Shown here: positions 20,663 to 32,600 of the stretch, in pieces
Layout: each line of letters begins with the position of its first letter
How positions within the stretch are numbered: position 1 is the stretch's first letter
NCBI RefSeq assembly: GCF_000350225.1
Contig: NW_005179123.1
Coordinates: 62,001-126,000, forward strand
Reading direction: 5' to 3'
Source: Chondrus crispus
Lineage: Eukaryota > Rhodophyta > Florideophyceae > Gigartinales > Gigartinaceae
DNA length: 64,000 nucleotides
Notes under the pieces: generated by a model
Databases searched by the model: none
Seen by the model: only the letters and a program-made list of their open reading frames with translations
Told to the model about the DNA's origin: nothing
Translations under genes and position numbers: made by a program

Positions 20663-21142
20663 TGTGACAGGTCACAAAAAAACGAAAGCGCTTAGGGAAG
20701 CTGCGAGGAGACGAAGGGAACTGATCTGGGATCACTGCCCGCGGGGTCGTCTCCTAAACGTGCTCGTCTCTCTACAAACTTAGGCAAAAACACAGAATGG
20801 CGATGTCGCTCTGCCGGGGTCCTCTTCCCTCCCGGAGAGCGCTGCCTTTAATCCCTTTTTCACCTTTCTCTCCTTACCCCTTCCAGAGGCCCACAGGCAC
20901 TGGCTGCTAATTCCGACTCAGCCAATTCGGTCGGGGCTTCTGGAAAGGGGCGCGGAGCATCTCTCCCTTTCACGCACTACTGTCGTGCAGAGACGGTCCG
21001 TACCAACAGCGGAACGCACTACTCACTGTAGGCTGCCTGTATCGGCGGCTGGTACGCCATTGGGATAGCCGCAGTGCAACCGCGGTTGCACAAGGCCTCT
21101 AGTGCGCGGCGCTCGTGATGTAAAACGTCGCTCGGCGTTATA
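20663..21142 (-). repeat. 5' LTR of the second element (right copy), 480 bp
   Basis: Equal in length to the left copy, with about 98.5 percent identity by eye. Followed by CAGG, the target duplication. Confidence 0.9.
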
Positions 21143-21146
21143 CAGG

Positions 21147-21839
21147 TACCCCTAATATCCGGGTAACCACTGAAGCCTCCTCCGTTGGCTGCCACGGTGC
21201 CTTCGGTTCACTTTGCCATTTGTCAGAAACCTATTCGAAGGATTCTCATGGCCCTGTTGCATACCGCTGGAGTGGTGCGCGCGATTGCGCTACAGCTTTC
21301 ATTTGCGAGGTGTAGCAAAAGTGCATTCGGCCGTGTCTGACCGCACAGGACAGCCTGTCATTAGAGAGAATATATATATAGTAGAATATCGCGACGACGA
21401 GTAAAGGCGAGGGGGTCATCGGACCACGTGTCCACACAAGCAAGGCATTTTTAGTCCCCCCCCAAAATGATCAAGAAATCAGAGTCCCCCTACCATTGTA
21501 ACAACTCCGCGAAAAGTGCGAGTTCGAAATCCAAATTCCCCCTCCTATTTGGGTCGATTTTTTACGTCCCCCCCTACAATCGAAACAAAATGCACCTGTC
21601 TCCTACTGTATCGATACAATATCATGTGTCCCCCCCTGACACCGAAAGATTTTGACCTTGTCCCCCTCTCAATCTCAGAATGACCCAAGTTCTTACACTC
21701 CCTACAGAAGCCGAAGTTGAGATATATTTCAAAATAATAAAGGAATCAAGTTGAAAATTTGCTCTTTTACATGAAATGTACAATCAAAATTTGGGGGTTT
21801 TCTTACCGAAGTTTTTTCGCGTACTGTAGGAAGACTTTC
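21147..21839. other. Intergenic, with dispersed repeat and C-tract array
   Basis: No gene seen. About 21250-21315 is an inverted copy of 36084-36160. From 21449 to 21670 short C-runs (5-8 C, mostly after GT) recur in otherwise AT-rich DNA. Confidence 0.5.
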
Positions 21840-21842
21840 TAA

Positions 21843-22930
21843 GAACAACCCCACCGCGCACATCTATTTGATCAATAGAATTTCCGCTCACAATTTTCAA
21901 CCCCACCTGTGCTGCCACACCTGGTGGTGTGCAGGGCGAAAGAGAAAAAGGTTGGCTTTGATGGAAAAGGTGGTGCTTCGATGATGGAGACCATCTTCGA
22001 GGTTTATTGGCGGATCTACTTAAATGCTTGTTAGCAGAAGAAAGGAGGACTGATTACTGTACTGTGCGAAACCTTCCCAAAGGAGGATGCTGTGCCGAAT
22101 TACGAGAACATGCGTGGAAGGATATTCGGCTGCTGAACCAATAAACCAAGTAAAGCGGGCGGCGGCCCGGCTACATTATGCCAAATTGGCTGAGCCTGCA
22201 TGGAAGACAATTTGGCTTCTGAAACAATAACCAAGTCCCACGGGCATGGGCGCGGTTACACCACCGCGCAATTCTATCGCTTTCCGAAATCGAATAGAAC
22301 AATTTTGGGATCTATCCGAGCGCCGATAGATTCTAAAAACGTTCTATCCGGTGAATAGGTTCCGCGATAGAATGCCACGTGCCAGGCGTGTCAGCCGAAT
22401 TCTGGCCAATTGTGCATCCTTCTCGCCCGAGAACCTCCGCTGCTTCGTCGCTGCAGCATGCATTCCGGTGGCGCGTGACCTGTGCATGCTCGCGACGATG
22501 CTTTCATCATCGCCATCGCTGTCGTCCATATACTGTACTGAAGGACGCTTCCGAGGACTGTTCTCCGGTCCATTGGCGATGATAACTCGTGAGAGCGCGT
22601 AGTTGGACAATACCCGAGGGAGGGCGCGCGACGAAGAGGGAAAGAGGGCACAGGCTGCGAAAGAGAGACATGCAGCCGCGCGGGATTCACGGCGAGGGGT
22701 GGGCGTCTCGATGAACGATCGCCTCTTCGCAGACGATGTGTGACGTCTCGCCGTTGTCTGCGCGGGCATAGAGCGATAGATTTGCAACATATGCGTTGGG
22801 GTTGACGCGAATAGATTCCACACGAATAGATTGACGAATAGGCACAAAATTCAATTCGGGCAACCGGCGAATGGTCAGCGTACACGTTGTATTTCTATCC
22901 GGCAATATAATCGACGCGGTGGGGATGCTC
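21843..22930. mobile_element. Inverted-repeat DNA element, copy 1, with TAA target duplication
   Basis: Ends match imperfectly as inverted repeats (GAACAACCCCACCGCG / CGCGGTGGGGATGCTC). They are flanked on both sides by TAA (21840-21842, 22931-22933), typical of PIF/Harbinger-type insertion. A second copy is at 47476-48408. This copy is split by a solo LTR (21908-22260). It contains repeated motifs of the type CTATC/GATAGA and GAATAGA. No transposase is recognisable, so it is probably non-autonomous. Confidence 0.75.
21908..22260. repeat. Solo LTR, 353 bp, nested in the inverted-repeat element
   Basis: TGTGCTGCC...GGTTACA is flanked by CCACC at 21903-21907 and 22261-22265. It is absent from the corresponding site of the other element copy (around 47541), which gives the empty site directly. 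It contains a degenerate internal duplication of about 75 bp (GCATGGAAG...ACCAAGT). No coding part of its parent element is in the window. Confidence 0.8.
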
Positions 22931-23500
22931 TAACGCCTCATGGAGTCCAAGGCGGCATTTATTCTGATGGTGTTGCGCGGGTTGGGGTGAAGTGGTTGCT
23001 GGTGTCCCTGCGTGTCTCCTCGTAGGACGGAGGAGGACCGCAGCGACTGCGCGTCTCGTAGGACGGAGACGCGGCGAGGGATAGAGCGAGGTGCGCGTCG
23101 GTCTACTCGGCTACCCGTAGAACAGGGCAGAGTGTCGATGACTCGATATGTGGGGGTCTGTTTTACCTTTCTGATGATCTCTTGCCTCTCTCCCTCTTTG
23201 GAGAGGAGCGCGCTAGCTATGTCCTATCTTTGGTGCCGCGGCGGTGTCCCATCTCACCGACAGTGAGATGGGATCGCGGACAGTGCTGGCTGTACGGGTG
23301 TCAATCGTGTAAATGTCACACAAGTGTGCAAACTGGACACGTGTGACGTGGAGTGCAGTGTGAGCGTGGGCAAGGGAAAGTGAAGATGGCGTGTCGGGCA
23401 AGCCTGTTCAACATATTCAACAAGTTCCGTTTTTCTGGATAAAATTTTCATATTTCGATTTTGTTCAAGAGAGGTGGTACTGTTCCAGAATCGGTGGAAA
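22931..23500. other. Intergenic, no gene seen
   Basis: Mixed-composition DNA between the inverted-repeat element and the first Sel1-type gene. There are two short hairpins around 23250-23270 (TCTCACCGACAGTGAGA) but no supported ORF. Confidence 0.4.
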
Positions 23501-23707
23501 GTAACTTGTATTTATACCACACGACTACGTACCCGCCTCCCCCCTCCTTCCGCTGGCGAAACGCATTTCACACCTTGCCTTCCGAGCGAAATTAACTGTT
23601 TTCACAGCAAGAACGACCGCAAAAGCCAGTTGCTCCCCGACACTTTTCGAAAATATACTCCTTCACATCACATCTCTTCCCGTGTCATCAACTCGCCATC
23701 CTGAACA

Positions 23708-26700
23708 ATGGCGCTGGGCCATCTCGCAAACAACGTCTACGTCGTCCTGTTTGCTTACATCGCGGCCTTCCTGCCGTGGACCGCCTCGAACGCTTGCGAC
23801 TTTATCTCGCCGGCATGGCGCAAGGCTGGCAACGTACGCGTCGAAGGATACATCAACCTGGCCGTTACCGTTGTCTCAGCTCTTTACATCTTATTTTACA
23901 TTGCCATTCAAATTGAGAACGATACCAAGGAAATGTTCACAGCGATTGGCGCATTGCTATTTGCGCTGCAGCACTTCTTGCGGACAGCGTGGGGCTTGTG
24001 GCAGCTTCGTGTCTTTGTGGCATGGGCTTCTAAGAGCATTAGAGCTTTGCAGGCGTTGGGGATTGATTATGATTTAAAAGTTGAAAAACTTCTGGGTGCC
24101 GAAGAGAACGACGAGAGGCGTAGTGGAGGAGACGACAAGAATGAAGGCCAGGACGAAACGGACGTCCTGTCTGCGGATAAGATGGCAGATGAGCTGTTAG
24201 TCAGCGACAAACTCATCAAGAATCGCGTTTTTCATGGAAAAGCCCGTTGTTACCTGGAGTTCGGGGACATGGATATGACGACGGACTCATCGCATGGCAA
24301 CGTTTTCATCCAGCACATAATGACACTGGGGCGTATACTGTCCATACCAATCCAATACGCGTATCATACAGTGTTGCAGCGGTTCTTTGGGCGAGGGAGA
24401 GTGCCGAAAGTGCGTCTGGTGCCTTACGAACCGGAGGAGGTTTGGCTGCGGTGGTCTGTAGCGTTTGCTGCTCAAGGGCTGGGAGGGTGGATGAAGGAGT
24501 TTCGAGTTGCGGCAAAGGCCGACGAAGATTTGTCGGGTTTGAACAATATGCAGCAGTACAAGAATCGACGGGACTACGTGGCGAGCCGAGTGCTGACCAC
24601 GGCTGGATTACAGCTGTGGCTGGGACGTTGCGTACGGCTAGGTGAGGACTCAGCTGGGTTGAAGCCAACACTATTGCGAAGAGTGATCGAGTCAGGCTGC
24701 GGTTTGCCGTTTGATGCAAGACAGGTAAGTGCGATGAAGTCAGGTGGAAGGGGGTACAGGCCGTACGCTCTGAAACTATCGGGGATCATGCAGGAGATGC
24801 CGGTTTCGTTTGAAAAAGAAATCGAGGGGTTTGATATCGAGAGAGTGGAGTGGCTGGCGATCTTGCTGAACATAGGGCATGAAGTTATGTTAAAGGAGGC
24901 CCTGAACACGATGCGGGAGGAAATATAGTTCGAGTCGTTGCTGCACAATGATTTTGCAATGGAGAATCTGCGGGAGCAGCTGGGGATCGGGGAGACGTTC
25001 CTTGGGGAAGTTTTGTATGGGAGAAGCATTGCCAGTCAGAGTGCGTTCCCGTTGCCTGAATGGTGCTTTCATTTGGTGTCGGGTGAGAATCGAATGGTGA
25101 CGAAGATCGGGGAGCTGATGGATTTCCGGCTGGCGCTGATGGCTGGGGGTCAGGTACGATTTATGGTTGAGAGAGATAGACGTTGGTAGGGACGCTGTAT
25201 TGGACCAAAGACGACAGAGACTGCGGAATGTTTGATCGGTGACGAGGTATGCACGGATGATAGTGAATCGAAAAGTAATGGTGTATTTGCAACACATGTG
25301 CGGTTAGAAGAAGGAGGCTTGCATACCAGTTTTGTGTGTTTAGTTTCACTACGATCGAAGTGGCAAGGATGGAGGATGAGATTGGAGTGGAAGAGGAGCA
25401 ACGGATGTCGAGGGAGGCGGGAGAAGTGGAGATCAAGCAAGGAGAGTGCTGTTGTGACTCTTATTCGAAGTCGAGGACAAGCACAAGACGAGACAGCCAG
25501 GATCAAGACGGTTGAGTCGACCATAACGGCGATGTGCGCTCCTCAACAGACAAAGCTTGTTCGACTCGAGTACACTAGCGAGCATGTGCATGAAGTGAGT
25601 GTACGGTTATGTCGTGGGGAAAATGATGCAGAGGGGGTTTTCGAGTGGGAGCGGTGGCGAGAAGCGGCGATGAGGTGCATGGAGGGCCTAAAGTGATGGC
25701 AAGGGAGTCACGCAATGAAAGCAGTGGAATTCCGTAGGTCGAGACTCGCAAAAGACTTGGGTTTGCGGATTCTGGAATCAGCGATAAGGGGGAGCAGGCA
25801 TGAGTTTGTGACGTGGGCGGTATGAGAATCGTTCGAACGAAACATTGAACGCAGAAATAGGATAATCCTTGAGAAGCCAATACCTTATTTTAGCTTGATT
25901 AATAGGAGCACGGCCTAAAAATTGTTTCGTACCGAGTTCAATGACTTCGGTATCTGGGTATGGTTGGTAAAGCTTATCAAACTTGAAGTTGAGAGTGAGA
26001 AACTTTTGGTGCAGTTTGCCATGACACGGGAGCCTGTGTCCCTTGCTGTGAAAAACAAGAACATGACTAAAAGTGTTGACCGTATCGTGGGAAGGAGATG
26101 GCTCTGTCGGGTATGTAGAAGCAATTCGTGAGGGGATCCGTGACGGGTGGCTCAATGTGAGAGAAGCACTGCTTACGGGCGGCACGAGGGTTGTGGCAAG
26201 TGGAACGGCGATGTCGAACCAGACTGAAGACACCAAGGACTTGATTCGTAAGGCGGATAATCTGATTGCCGGACGACATGAAAATTTCGGGAGGGTCATT
26301 ATTCTGCTCAAGGTAGCGGCACTGGAGAGGACATAGACGCTCTGTGCAGATGTGTGAGGCTTTCGAGGAATTTAGAGCCGACATCGAACTCGGGACAAGC
26401 GGTGCAAATGATCAAAGCGTTCTTTGATGCCAAATTGCTTACAAGCTTGACATTTACGTCAACAAACGGTGACGATGGGTTTGAGAAGCTGTTTGAATGT
26501 TTGCGAAGCTGGTGGTGGAGCAGAGTTGTGCTAGAGTGATCTTGGATTTGTTTGTAGAAGCGCTCAGAGACGCGATTGAGTTTGACGTGGCCGGAAGCTT
26601 TCGAAAATGTCATGCATGGATACGAAAAGTGATTGTGTGTTCCCGGAAATGGAATCAGTTGGATATGCTTGCCAAGTTTTCGGACTTGCGCGTTGGAAAT

Positions 26701-28440
26701 GGCGGGAATGTGAAATCAGGGGAAGCAGAAGGCGATGGTGTTTGAAAGGAGGCCTTTTTCTCTGAAGGAGAGGTGACCAAGTGTGATGATATGACGTGTG
26801 ATCTTGTTGGTAAGGCTTTACTGGAACGCATGATACGCGAATACGCGACGTTATTTTCAAGAGAAGGAGTTTAGACTGCTGGGTACTGCCGGACAGGGAG
26901 CTCCTCGGTTTACTAGTACGAGAGAGAGACAATATGCGGGAAGTCAGGATGTGAATTCAAGCGCAAACGCCATGATTCGCCTTGCAATTATTTTCACGCG
27001 AGGCGCACGAGGGGTGGGTCGTGACACTGGACAAGCGAAACTTCTATTCGAGACCGCAAGCTAAGAGCATGAAGTCTGTGGCGCGATGGTGAACTCGGTA
27101 ATTTGCGTGCAGAAGGGACCGAAGCAGTAGAGCGTAACGCGGTGTGATCTATGAAGCTGTATGAGCGCGCTATCGAGAAGGATGACGACGTTGTTAAGCG
27201 CAGGCTCTGGTCTGTAATTTGTCGAAAGCCAACAGTTCAATGAAAAGGGTCTATGACCGCCGCCATCGCTCGATGGTTGGCTGATGATGATTTAGGGGGC
27301 GTACCATTGTAGATTTAATGATTAATCAGCGCGGCGGAGCGGCGCGCACCAGAGTCTTGTTCTGGTTGCCATAAAGTCGGGGTGACCGGGTCACTGTAGA
27401 CCCGATCACCTGAAGAAACGACATACATTTTCCAGATATCCCTGGCTTGCCTTTTAGACGTCGATGCGATGGTGAGCCTCCGTAATTTGCTCGCAGAAGG
27501 CGCCGAAGGAGTTGAGGGTAACGTGGTGCGATCTATGGAGCTATATGAGCGGGCTATCGAGGAGGGTGACGACGTCGATGCAATGGTGAACCTCGGTAAT
27601 TTGCTCGCAAGAGGTGCCGAAGGAGTAGATCGTGACGCAGTGCGATCTGTGGAGCTGTATAAGCACGCTATCGAGAAGGGTGAGGACGTCGATGCGATGA
27701 TTCACCTCGATTTTTTGCTCGCAAAAGGTGCCGAAGGAGTAGAGCGTGACGCGGTGCGATCTATGGAGCTGCTTGAGCGCGCTATCGAGAAGGGTGAGGA
27801 CGTCACTGCGATGTTTAACCTCGGTGTTTTGCTTGCAGAAGGTGGCGAAGGAATTGAGGGTAACGCGGTGCGAGCTATGGAGCTGATGAGCGCGCTATCG
27901 AGGAGGGTGAGGACGTAAATGCAATGTATAACCTCGGTAATTTGCTGAAACAAAGAGCCGAAGGAGTAGAGCGTGACGCGGTGCGAGCTATGGAGCTATA
28001 CGAGCGCGCTATCGAGAAGGGTGAGGACCCCGATGCGATGGTGAACCTCGGTAATTCGCTGAAACAAGGCGCCGAAGGAGTACAGAGCGATGGAGTACGA
28101 GCTGTGGCACTGTATGATCGTGCAATGGCGAAAGGAAATTCAGGTAATGCGACTTGCAATCTTGCGATGATGTTGAGGGACGGAGCGGAAGGGGTGGAGC
28201 GCAATGCGGTGCGTGCGGTGGAGCTGTTTGAGATGGACATGGGAACGGAAGCAGAGCAAGTCAATGGTGTGTCTTGGAGACATGATGCGGGACGGGGCGG
28301 ACGGGGTGGCCTGCGATACGGATGGAGCGATACTGTTGTACGAGATGGCGGTCGAGGAAGACAAGAACGCGGAGGCGGTAGCCACGCTTGCGGCGTTGCG
28401 GCGAGACAGATCAGATGGCAGTACGCGGGACGAGGGGTGA
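23708..28440 (+). pseudogene. Membrane-anchored Sel1-repeat protein, copy A (decayed)
   Basis: Starts at ATG 23708. An intact 339-codon first exon is the same length as in copy B and shares its hydrophobic segments near residues 10-30, 47-70 and 75-95. Two GT-AG introns align with those of copy B: 24725-24793 (69 nt, donor GTAAGT) and 25154-25492 (339 nt). After splicing, TAG at 24926-24928 still interrupts exon 2, and exon 3 has TGA at 25694-25696 plus further stops and frameshifts through 27000. The C-terminal part (about 27460-28440) keeps Sel1-type repeats in two frames and is interrupted upstream by a 265-bp insertion. Compared with copy B it is clearly a pseudogene, although its first exon is still clean. 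Confidence 0.75.
27192..27456. mobile_element. 265-bp insertion in the Sel1-repeat pseudogene (probable solo LTR)
   Basis: TGTTAAGCG...GCCTTTTA interrupts a Sel1-repeat codon run. It is flanked by a 5-bp duplication GACGT (27187-27191 and 27457-27461). Neighbouring repeats and copy B lack it. TG...TA ends resemble the second gypsy element's LTR ends, though the sequence differs. Confidence 0.65.
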
Positions 28441-29480
28441 GTGAGAACAGAGGAAGGCGGGATGGAAGGCGGGATGGAAGGCGGGATGGAAGGCGTGGGC
28501 AGTGGGGGAGGAAAGTGCCGCATGGATAGGCGGCGTAATGACATATTTTTAGTGTAAATGTTTGCGGTGTAATTATTATTTTATAAGACAACAGTAACAC
28601 GTGTACAGTAGTGCATTCATCATCGCCGCGATGGCCTTCTTCTTCAGCTGGAGCAGGAGCGGGGAGAGGAAGATAGGGACAAAGGAGGACGGGGCGGGAC
28701 GGCAGAGTTGCGGGCGAGTCTCCGACACCGGTGGCCAACGTCGACTCGGTGTTAATCGAAAACACTCGTCTGTACTTTTCTCTTAACTCTCTTTGTTTGT
28801 CTCGGGACCAGATTGACAGTGGACACGCTGAGCTTGCTACTGTACAGTACCGGCGCTGGACATACTGTAATTTAAATTTAGGGTATGGGTCGGCGCGCTG
28901 GAGATGGCGAGATGCGAGGGATGCGAGGCGGGTTCTCCCTGGTTGTAAATAAAGTTTTTTATCATACGCGATATGCACCGTGATTTTAATACGTATTTTA
29001 ATGTGTACCTTATCATACCCTTGTAAACATACCTGCTGTCTACAGCAGCCTACATAGGCCACTGATTGTCTTCCACAGTGGAATCTGGTGCGCGTAACTG
29101 GCGGCGCTGCTGGGAGATATAAACTTTAGATAATCAAATTAAATTTACGCCGGTGTGCATGTGAGGCAGGCGAAGGCTCCCATGCCTCACATGAGCCAAA
29201 CATCTGGTGATGTTGATTGTCGTGGGGAAGTCGTATTGGACAATTAAATACTGTAAGCCCTATCTCCACAAGCCCTATCTCAACAAGCCCTATCTCAACA
29301 ATCCCTCGTTGAATCCCTTGGCGAAATCCAAGTGTGCCCGTGCCCGCCTTGTTGGATCGCATGCCTGCCATCTCGAGATCATCATCAACCTCTTCTGTGG
29401 CCTCGTGAATGGCCACCGCCCTCTTTGCGCCTGATTCTGTCTTTACGGTAAGTCGTGCACCAAAACGGACAAACGACACC
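28441..29480. other. Intergenic between the tandem gene copies
   Basis: 28540-28778 is repeated after copy B (33905-34130), so the duplication unit extends past the gene. The rest is unique: a hairpin at 29158-29193 (arms CATGTGAGGCA/TGCCTCACATG) and three tandem 15-bp copies of (A)AGCCCTATCTCAAC around 29265-29305. No gene seen. Confidence 0.5.
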
Positions 29481-29697
29481 GCACATAACTTATGTATACC
29501 ATACGGCCGGCCCGTTCGCGTACCTGCCTCCCCCATCTTCCGCAAGCTAAACGCATTCCACCCCTTGCCTACCGAAAAAAATCAACTCGTTTCACAGCAA
29601 GAGCGACCGCAAACGCCATCTGCCCCCCAACACGTTTCGAAAATATACTCCTTCACATTGCATCTTCTCCTTTGTCGCCAACTCGTCATCCTGAACA

Positions 29698-32600
29698 ATG
29701 GTGCTGGACCATCTCGCAGACAACTTGTACATCGTCCTGTTTGCGTATATCGCGGCCTTCCTGCCGTGGACAGCCTTGACCGCCTGCGACTTTTTCTCGC
29801 CGGCGTGGCGCAAGGCACACGACGTACGCAACTCAGGATACATCAACCTGGCCCTTACCGGTGTCCCAGCTCTTTACATCTTATTTTACATAGCGATTCA
29901 ATTTGAGAACGATACCAAGGAAATGTTCACGGCGATTGTCGCATTGCTATTTGCGCTGCTGCATTTCTTGCGGACAGCGTGGGGCTTGTGGCAGCTTCAT
30001 TTGTTTGTGGCGTGGGCCTCCAAGAGTATTAAAGCTTTGCGCGCGCTGGGGATTGAGTATGAGTTGAAAGATAAAAAGCTTCTGGGTGCCGAAGAGAAGA
30101 AAGATAAGTGTAGGCGAGGAAAGGGAAAGAATGAAGGCCAGGACGAAACGAAGGTCCTGTCTCCGGATGAGATGGCGGATAAATTGTTACTCAGCGACGA
30201 ACTCATCGAGAATCGCCTTTTTCATGGAAAAGCCCGTTGTTACCTGCGGTTCGGGGACATGGATATGATGACGGACTCATCGTGTGGCAACATTTTTCTC
30301 CAGCGCATAATGATACTGGCGCGTATACTGTCCATACCAATCCGATACGTGTATCTTACAGTGTTGCAGCGGTGCTTTGAGGGAGAGAGTGTGCCGAAAG
30401 TGAGGCAGGTGCCTCTCGAAACGGAGGAGGTTTGGCTGCGGTGGTCTGTAGCGTTTGCTGCTCAAGGGCTGGGAGGGTGGATGAAGGAGTTTCGAGTTAC
30501 GGCAAAAGCGGACGAAGATTTGTCGGGTTTGAACAATATGCAGCAGTACAAGAATCGACGGGACTACGTGGTGGGCCGAGTGCTGACCACGGCTGGATTA
30601 CAGCTGTGGCTGGGACGTTGCGTACGGCTAGGTGACGACTCAGTTGTGTCAAAGACAGAACTATTGCGAAGAGTGTCCGAGTCAGGCTGCGGTTTGCCGT
30701 TTGATGCAAAACAGGTGAATGTGATGGAGTCACCTGAATAGGGGTACAGGTCGTACGCTCTGAAACTATCGGGGATCATGCAGGACATGCCGGTTTCGTT
30801 TGGGAAAGAAATCGAGGGGTTTGATATCGAGAGAGTAGAGTGGCTGGCGATTTTGCTGAACATGGGGTGTGAAGTTAGTTCAAAGAAGGAGGCCCAAACC
30901 CAGAACACCAAGGTGGAGGAAAGAGAGCCCGAGCGGTTGCCGCACAATGATTTTGCAATGGAGAATCTGCGGGAGCAGCTGGGGATCGAGGAGAAGTTCC
31001 CGGGGGAAATTGTGGAGGAGAGAAGCATTTCAGGGATCGGGGAGAAGTTGACTGGGGAAATTGTGAAGGAGAGAAGCATTGCCAGTCTGAGTGCGTTCCC
31101 GCTGCCGGAATCCTGCTTTCATTTGGTGTCGAGTGAGAACCGAATGGTGACGAAGATCGGGGAACTGATTGATTGCTGGCTGGCGCTGATGGCCGGGGGT
31201 CAGGTACGATTTATGGTTGAGAGAGATAAACGTTGGTAGGGACGCTGTATTGGACCAAAGACGACAGAGACTGCGGAATGTTTGATCGGTGACGAGGTAT
31301 GCACGGATGATAGTGAATCGAAAAGTAATGGTGTATTTGCAACACATGTGCGGTTAGAAGAAGGAGGCTTGCATACCAGTTTTGTGTGTTTAGTTTCACT
31401 ACGATCGAAGTGACAAGGATGGAGGATGAGATTGGAGTGGAAGAGGAGCAACGGATGTCGAGGGAGGCGGGAGAAGTGGATATCAAGCAAGGAGAGAGCT
31501 GTGTGACTCTTATTGGAAGGCGGGGAAGAGACACAAGACCAGACGGGCAGGATCAAGACAGTTGAGTTGACAATAACGGCGATGTGCGCCCCGCAACAGA
31601 CTAAGCTTGATGTTCGACTCGAGTACACAAGCGAGCATGTGCATGAAGTGAGTGTACGGTTACGCCGAGAGGCAAATGGTGCAGAGGGGATGTTCGAGTG
31701 GGAGTGGTGGCGAGACGCGGCCATGGGGCGCATGGAGGGCCTAACGCGATGGCAAGTGCATCACGAAATGGAAGCAGTGGAATTCCGTAGGTCGAGACTC
31801 GCCATAGACTCGGGTTTGCGGATTCTGGATTCAGCGATAAGGGAGAGTGGGCATGAGTTCGTAACGTGGGCGGGATGGGAACCGTTCCGAACGAAGCATT
31901 GCAAACTTGAAGTTGAGAGTGAGAAGCTGCTGCTGGAGTTTGCCGTGACAAGGCAGCCTGGGTCCCTTGTTTCGAAAAACAAAAACGGGACTTACAGTGT
32001 CGACCGTATGGTGGGAAGGAGATGCTCTGTCGGGTATGCAGAAGCAAGGCGTGAGTCGATCCGTGATGGGTGTCTCATTGTGAAAGAAGCACTGCTTGAA
32101 GGCACGAGTGTTGTGGAAAGTGGCACGGCGATGTCGAAGCAGACTGAAGACACCAAGGACTTGATTCGTAAGGCGGATGATCTGATTGGCGGAGGACATG
32201 AAAACTTCGATAGGGCCATTTTTCTGCTCAAGGTAGCGGCGCTGGAGAGGAATGACTTTGGCGCTCTGTGCAGATGCGTGAGAATTCTGTCGGATTCGGG
32301 GTCGACAAGGATGTATGCGGCGAGGACATCGAACTCGAAACAAGCGGCGCAAATGATCAAAGCGTTCTTTCATGCCAAGTTGCATACAAGCTTGACATCT
32401 ACGCCAACAAGCGGTGACGATGGGTTTGAGAAGCTGTTTGATTTGTTTGAAAAGCTAGTGGTGGAGCAGAGTTTTGATGGAGTGATCGTGGATTTGTTCG
32501 TAGAAGCGCTCGATGTTGCGATTTGCTTAGACGCAGTCGGAAGCGTTCGAAAATGTCATGCATGGATACGAAAAGCGATTGTGTGTTCCCGGAAATGGAA

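Larger units (their letters stand above)
15242..21142 (-). mobile_element. Defective Ty3/gypsy LTR retrotransposon, minus strand
   Basis: Two 480-bp LTRs enclose gag, protease, reverse transcriptase, RNase H, integrase and a chromodomain-like end on the minus strand. It is flanked by a 4-bp duplication CAGG (15238-15241 and 21143-21146). The LTR termini read TG...TA on the plus strand rather than TG...CA. The coding region has at least three in-frame stops and three frameshifts, so this copy cannot make a full polyprotein. It is not closely related to the first element: LTRs, gag and the RT active-site context (WLDDF) all differ. The WLDDxxxH form resembles gypsy elements I know from oomycetes. 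Confidence 0.9.

Noticed and set aside
24725..24759. A 35-nt GT-AG intron (GTAAGT...TACAG) in copy A
   Set aside because: Length is not a multiple of three and splicing would leave the conserved downstream frame; the 69-nt alternative ending at 24793 keeps phase in both copies.
25154..25189. A 36-nt mini-intron removing only the shared TAG
   Set aside because: It would leave stops at 31411 and 31504 in copy B; the 339-nt intron removes all and has the same length in both copies.
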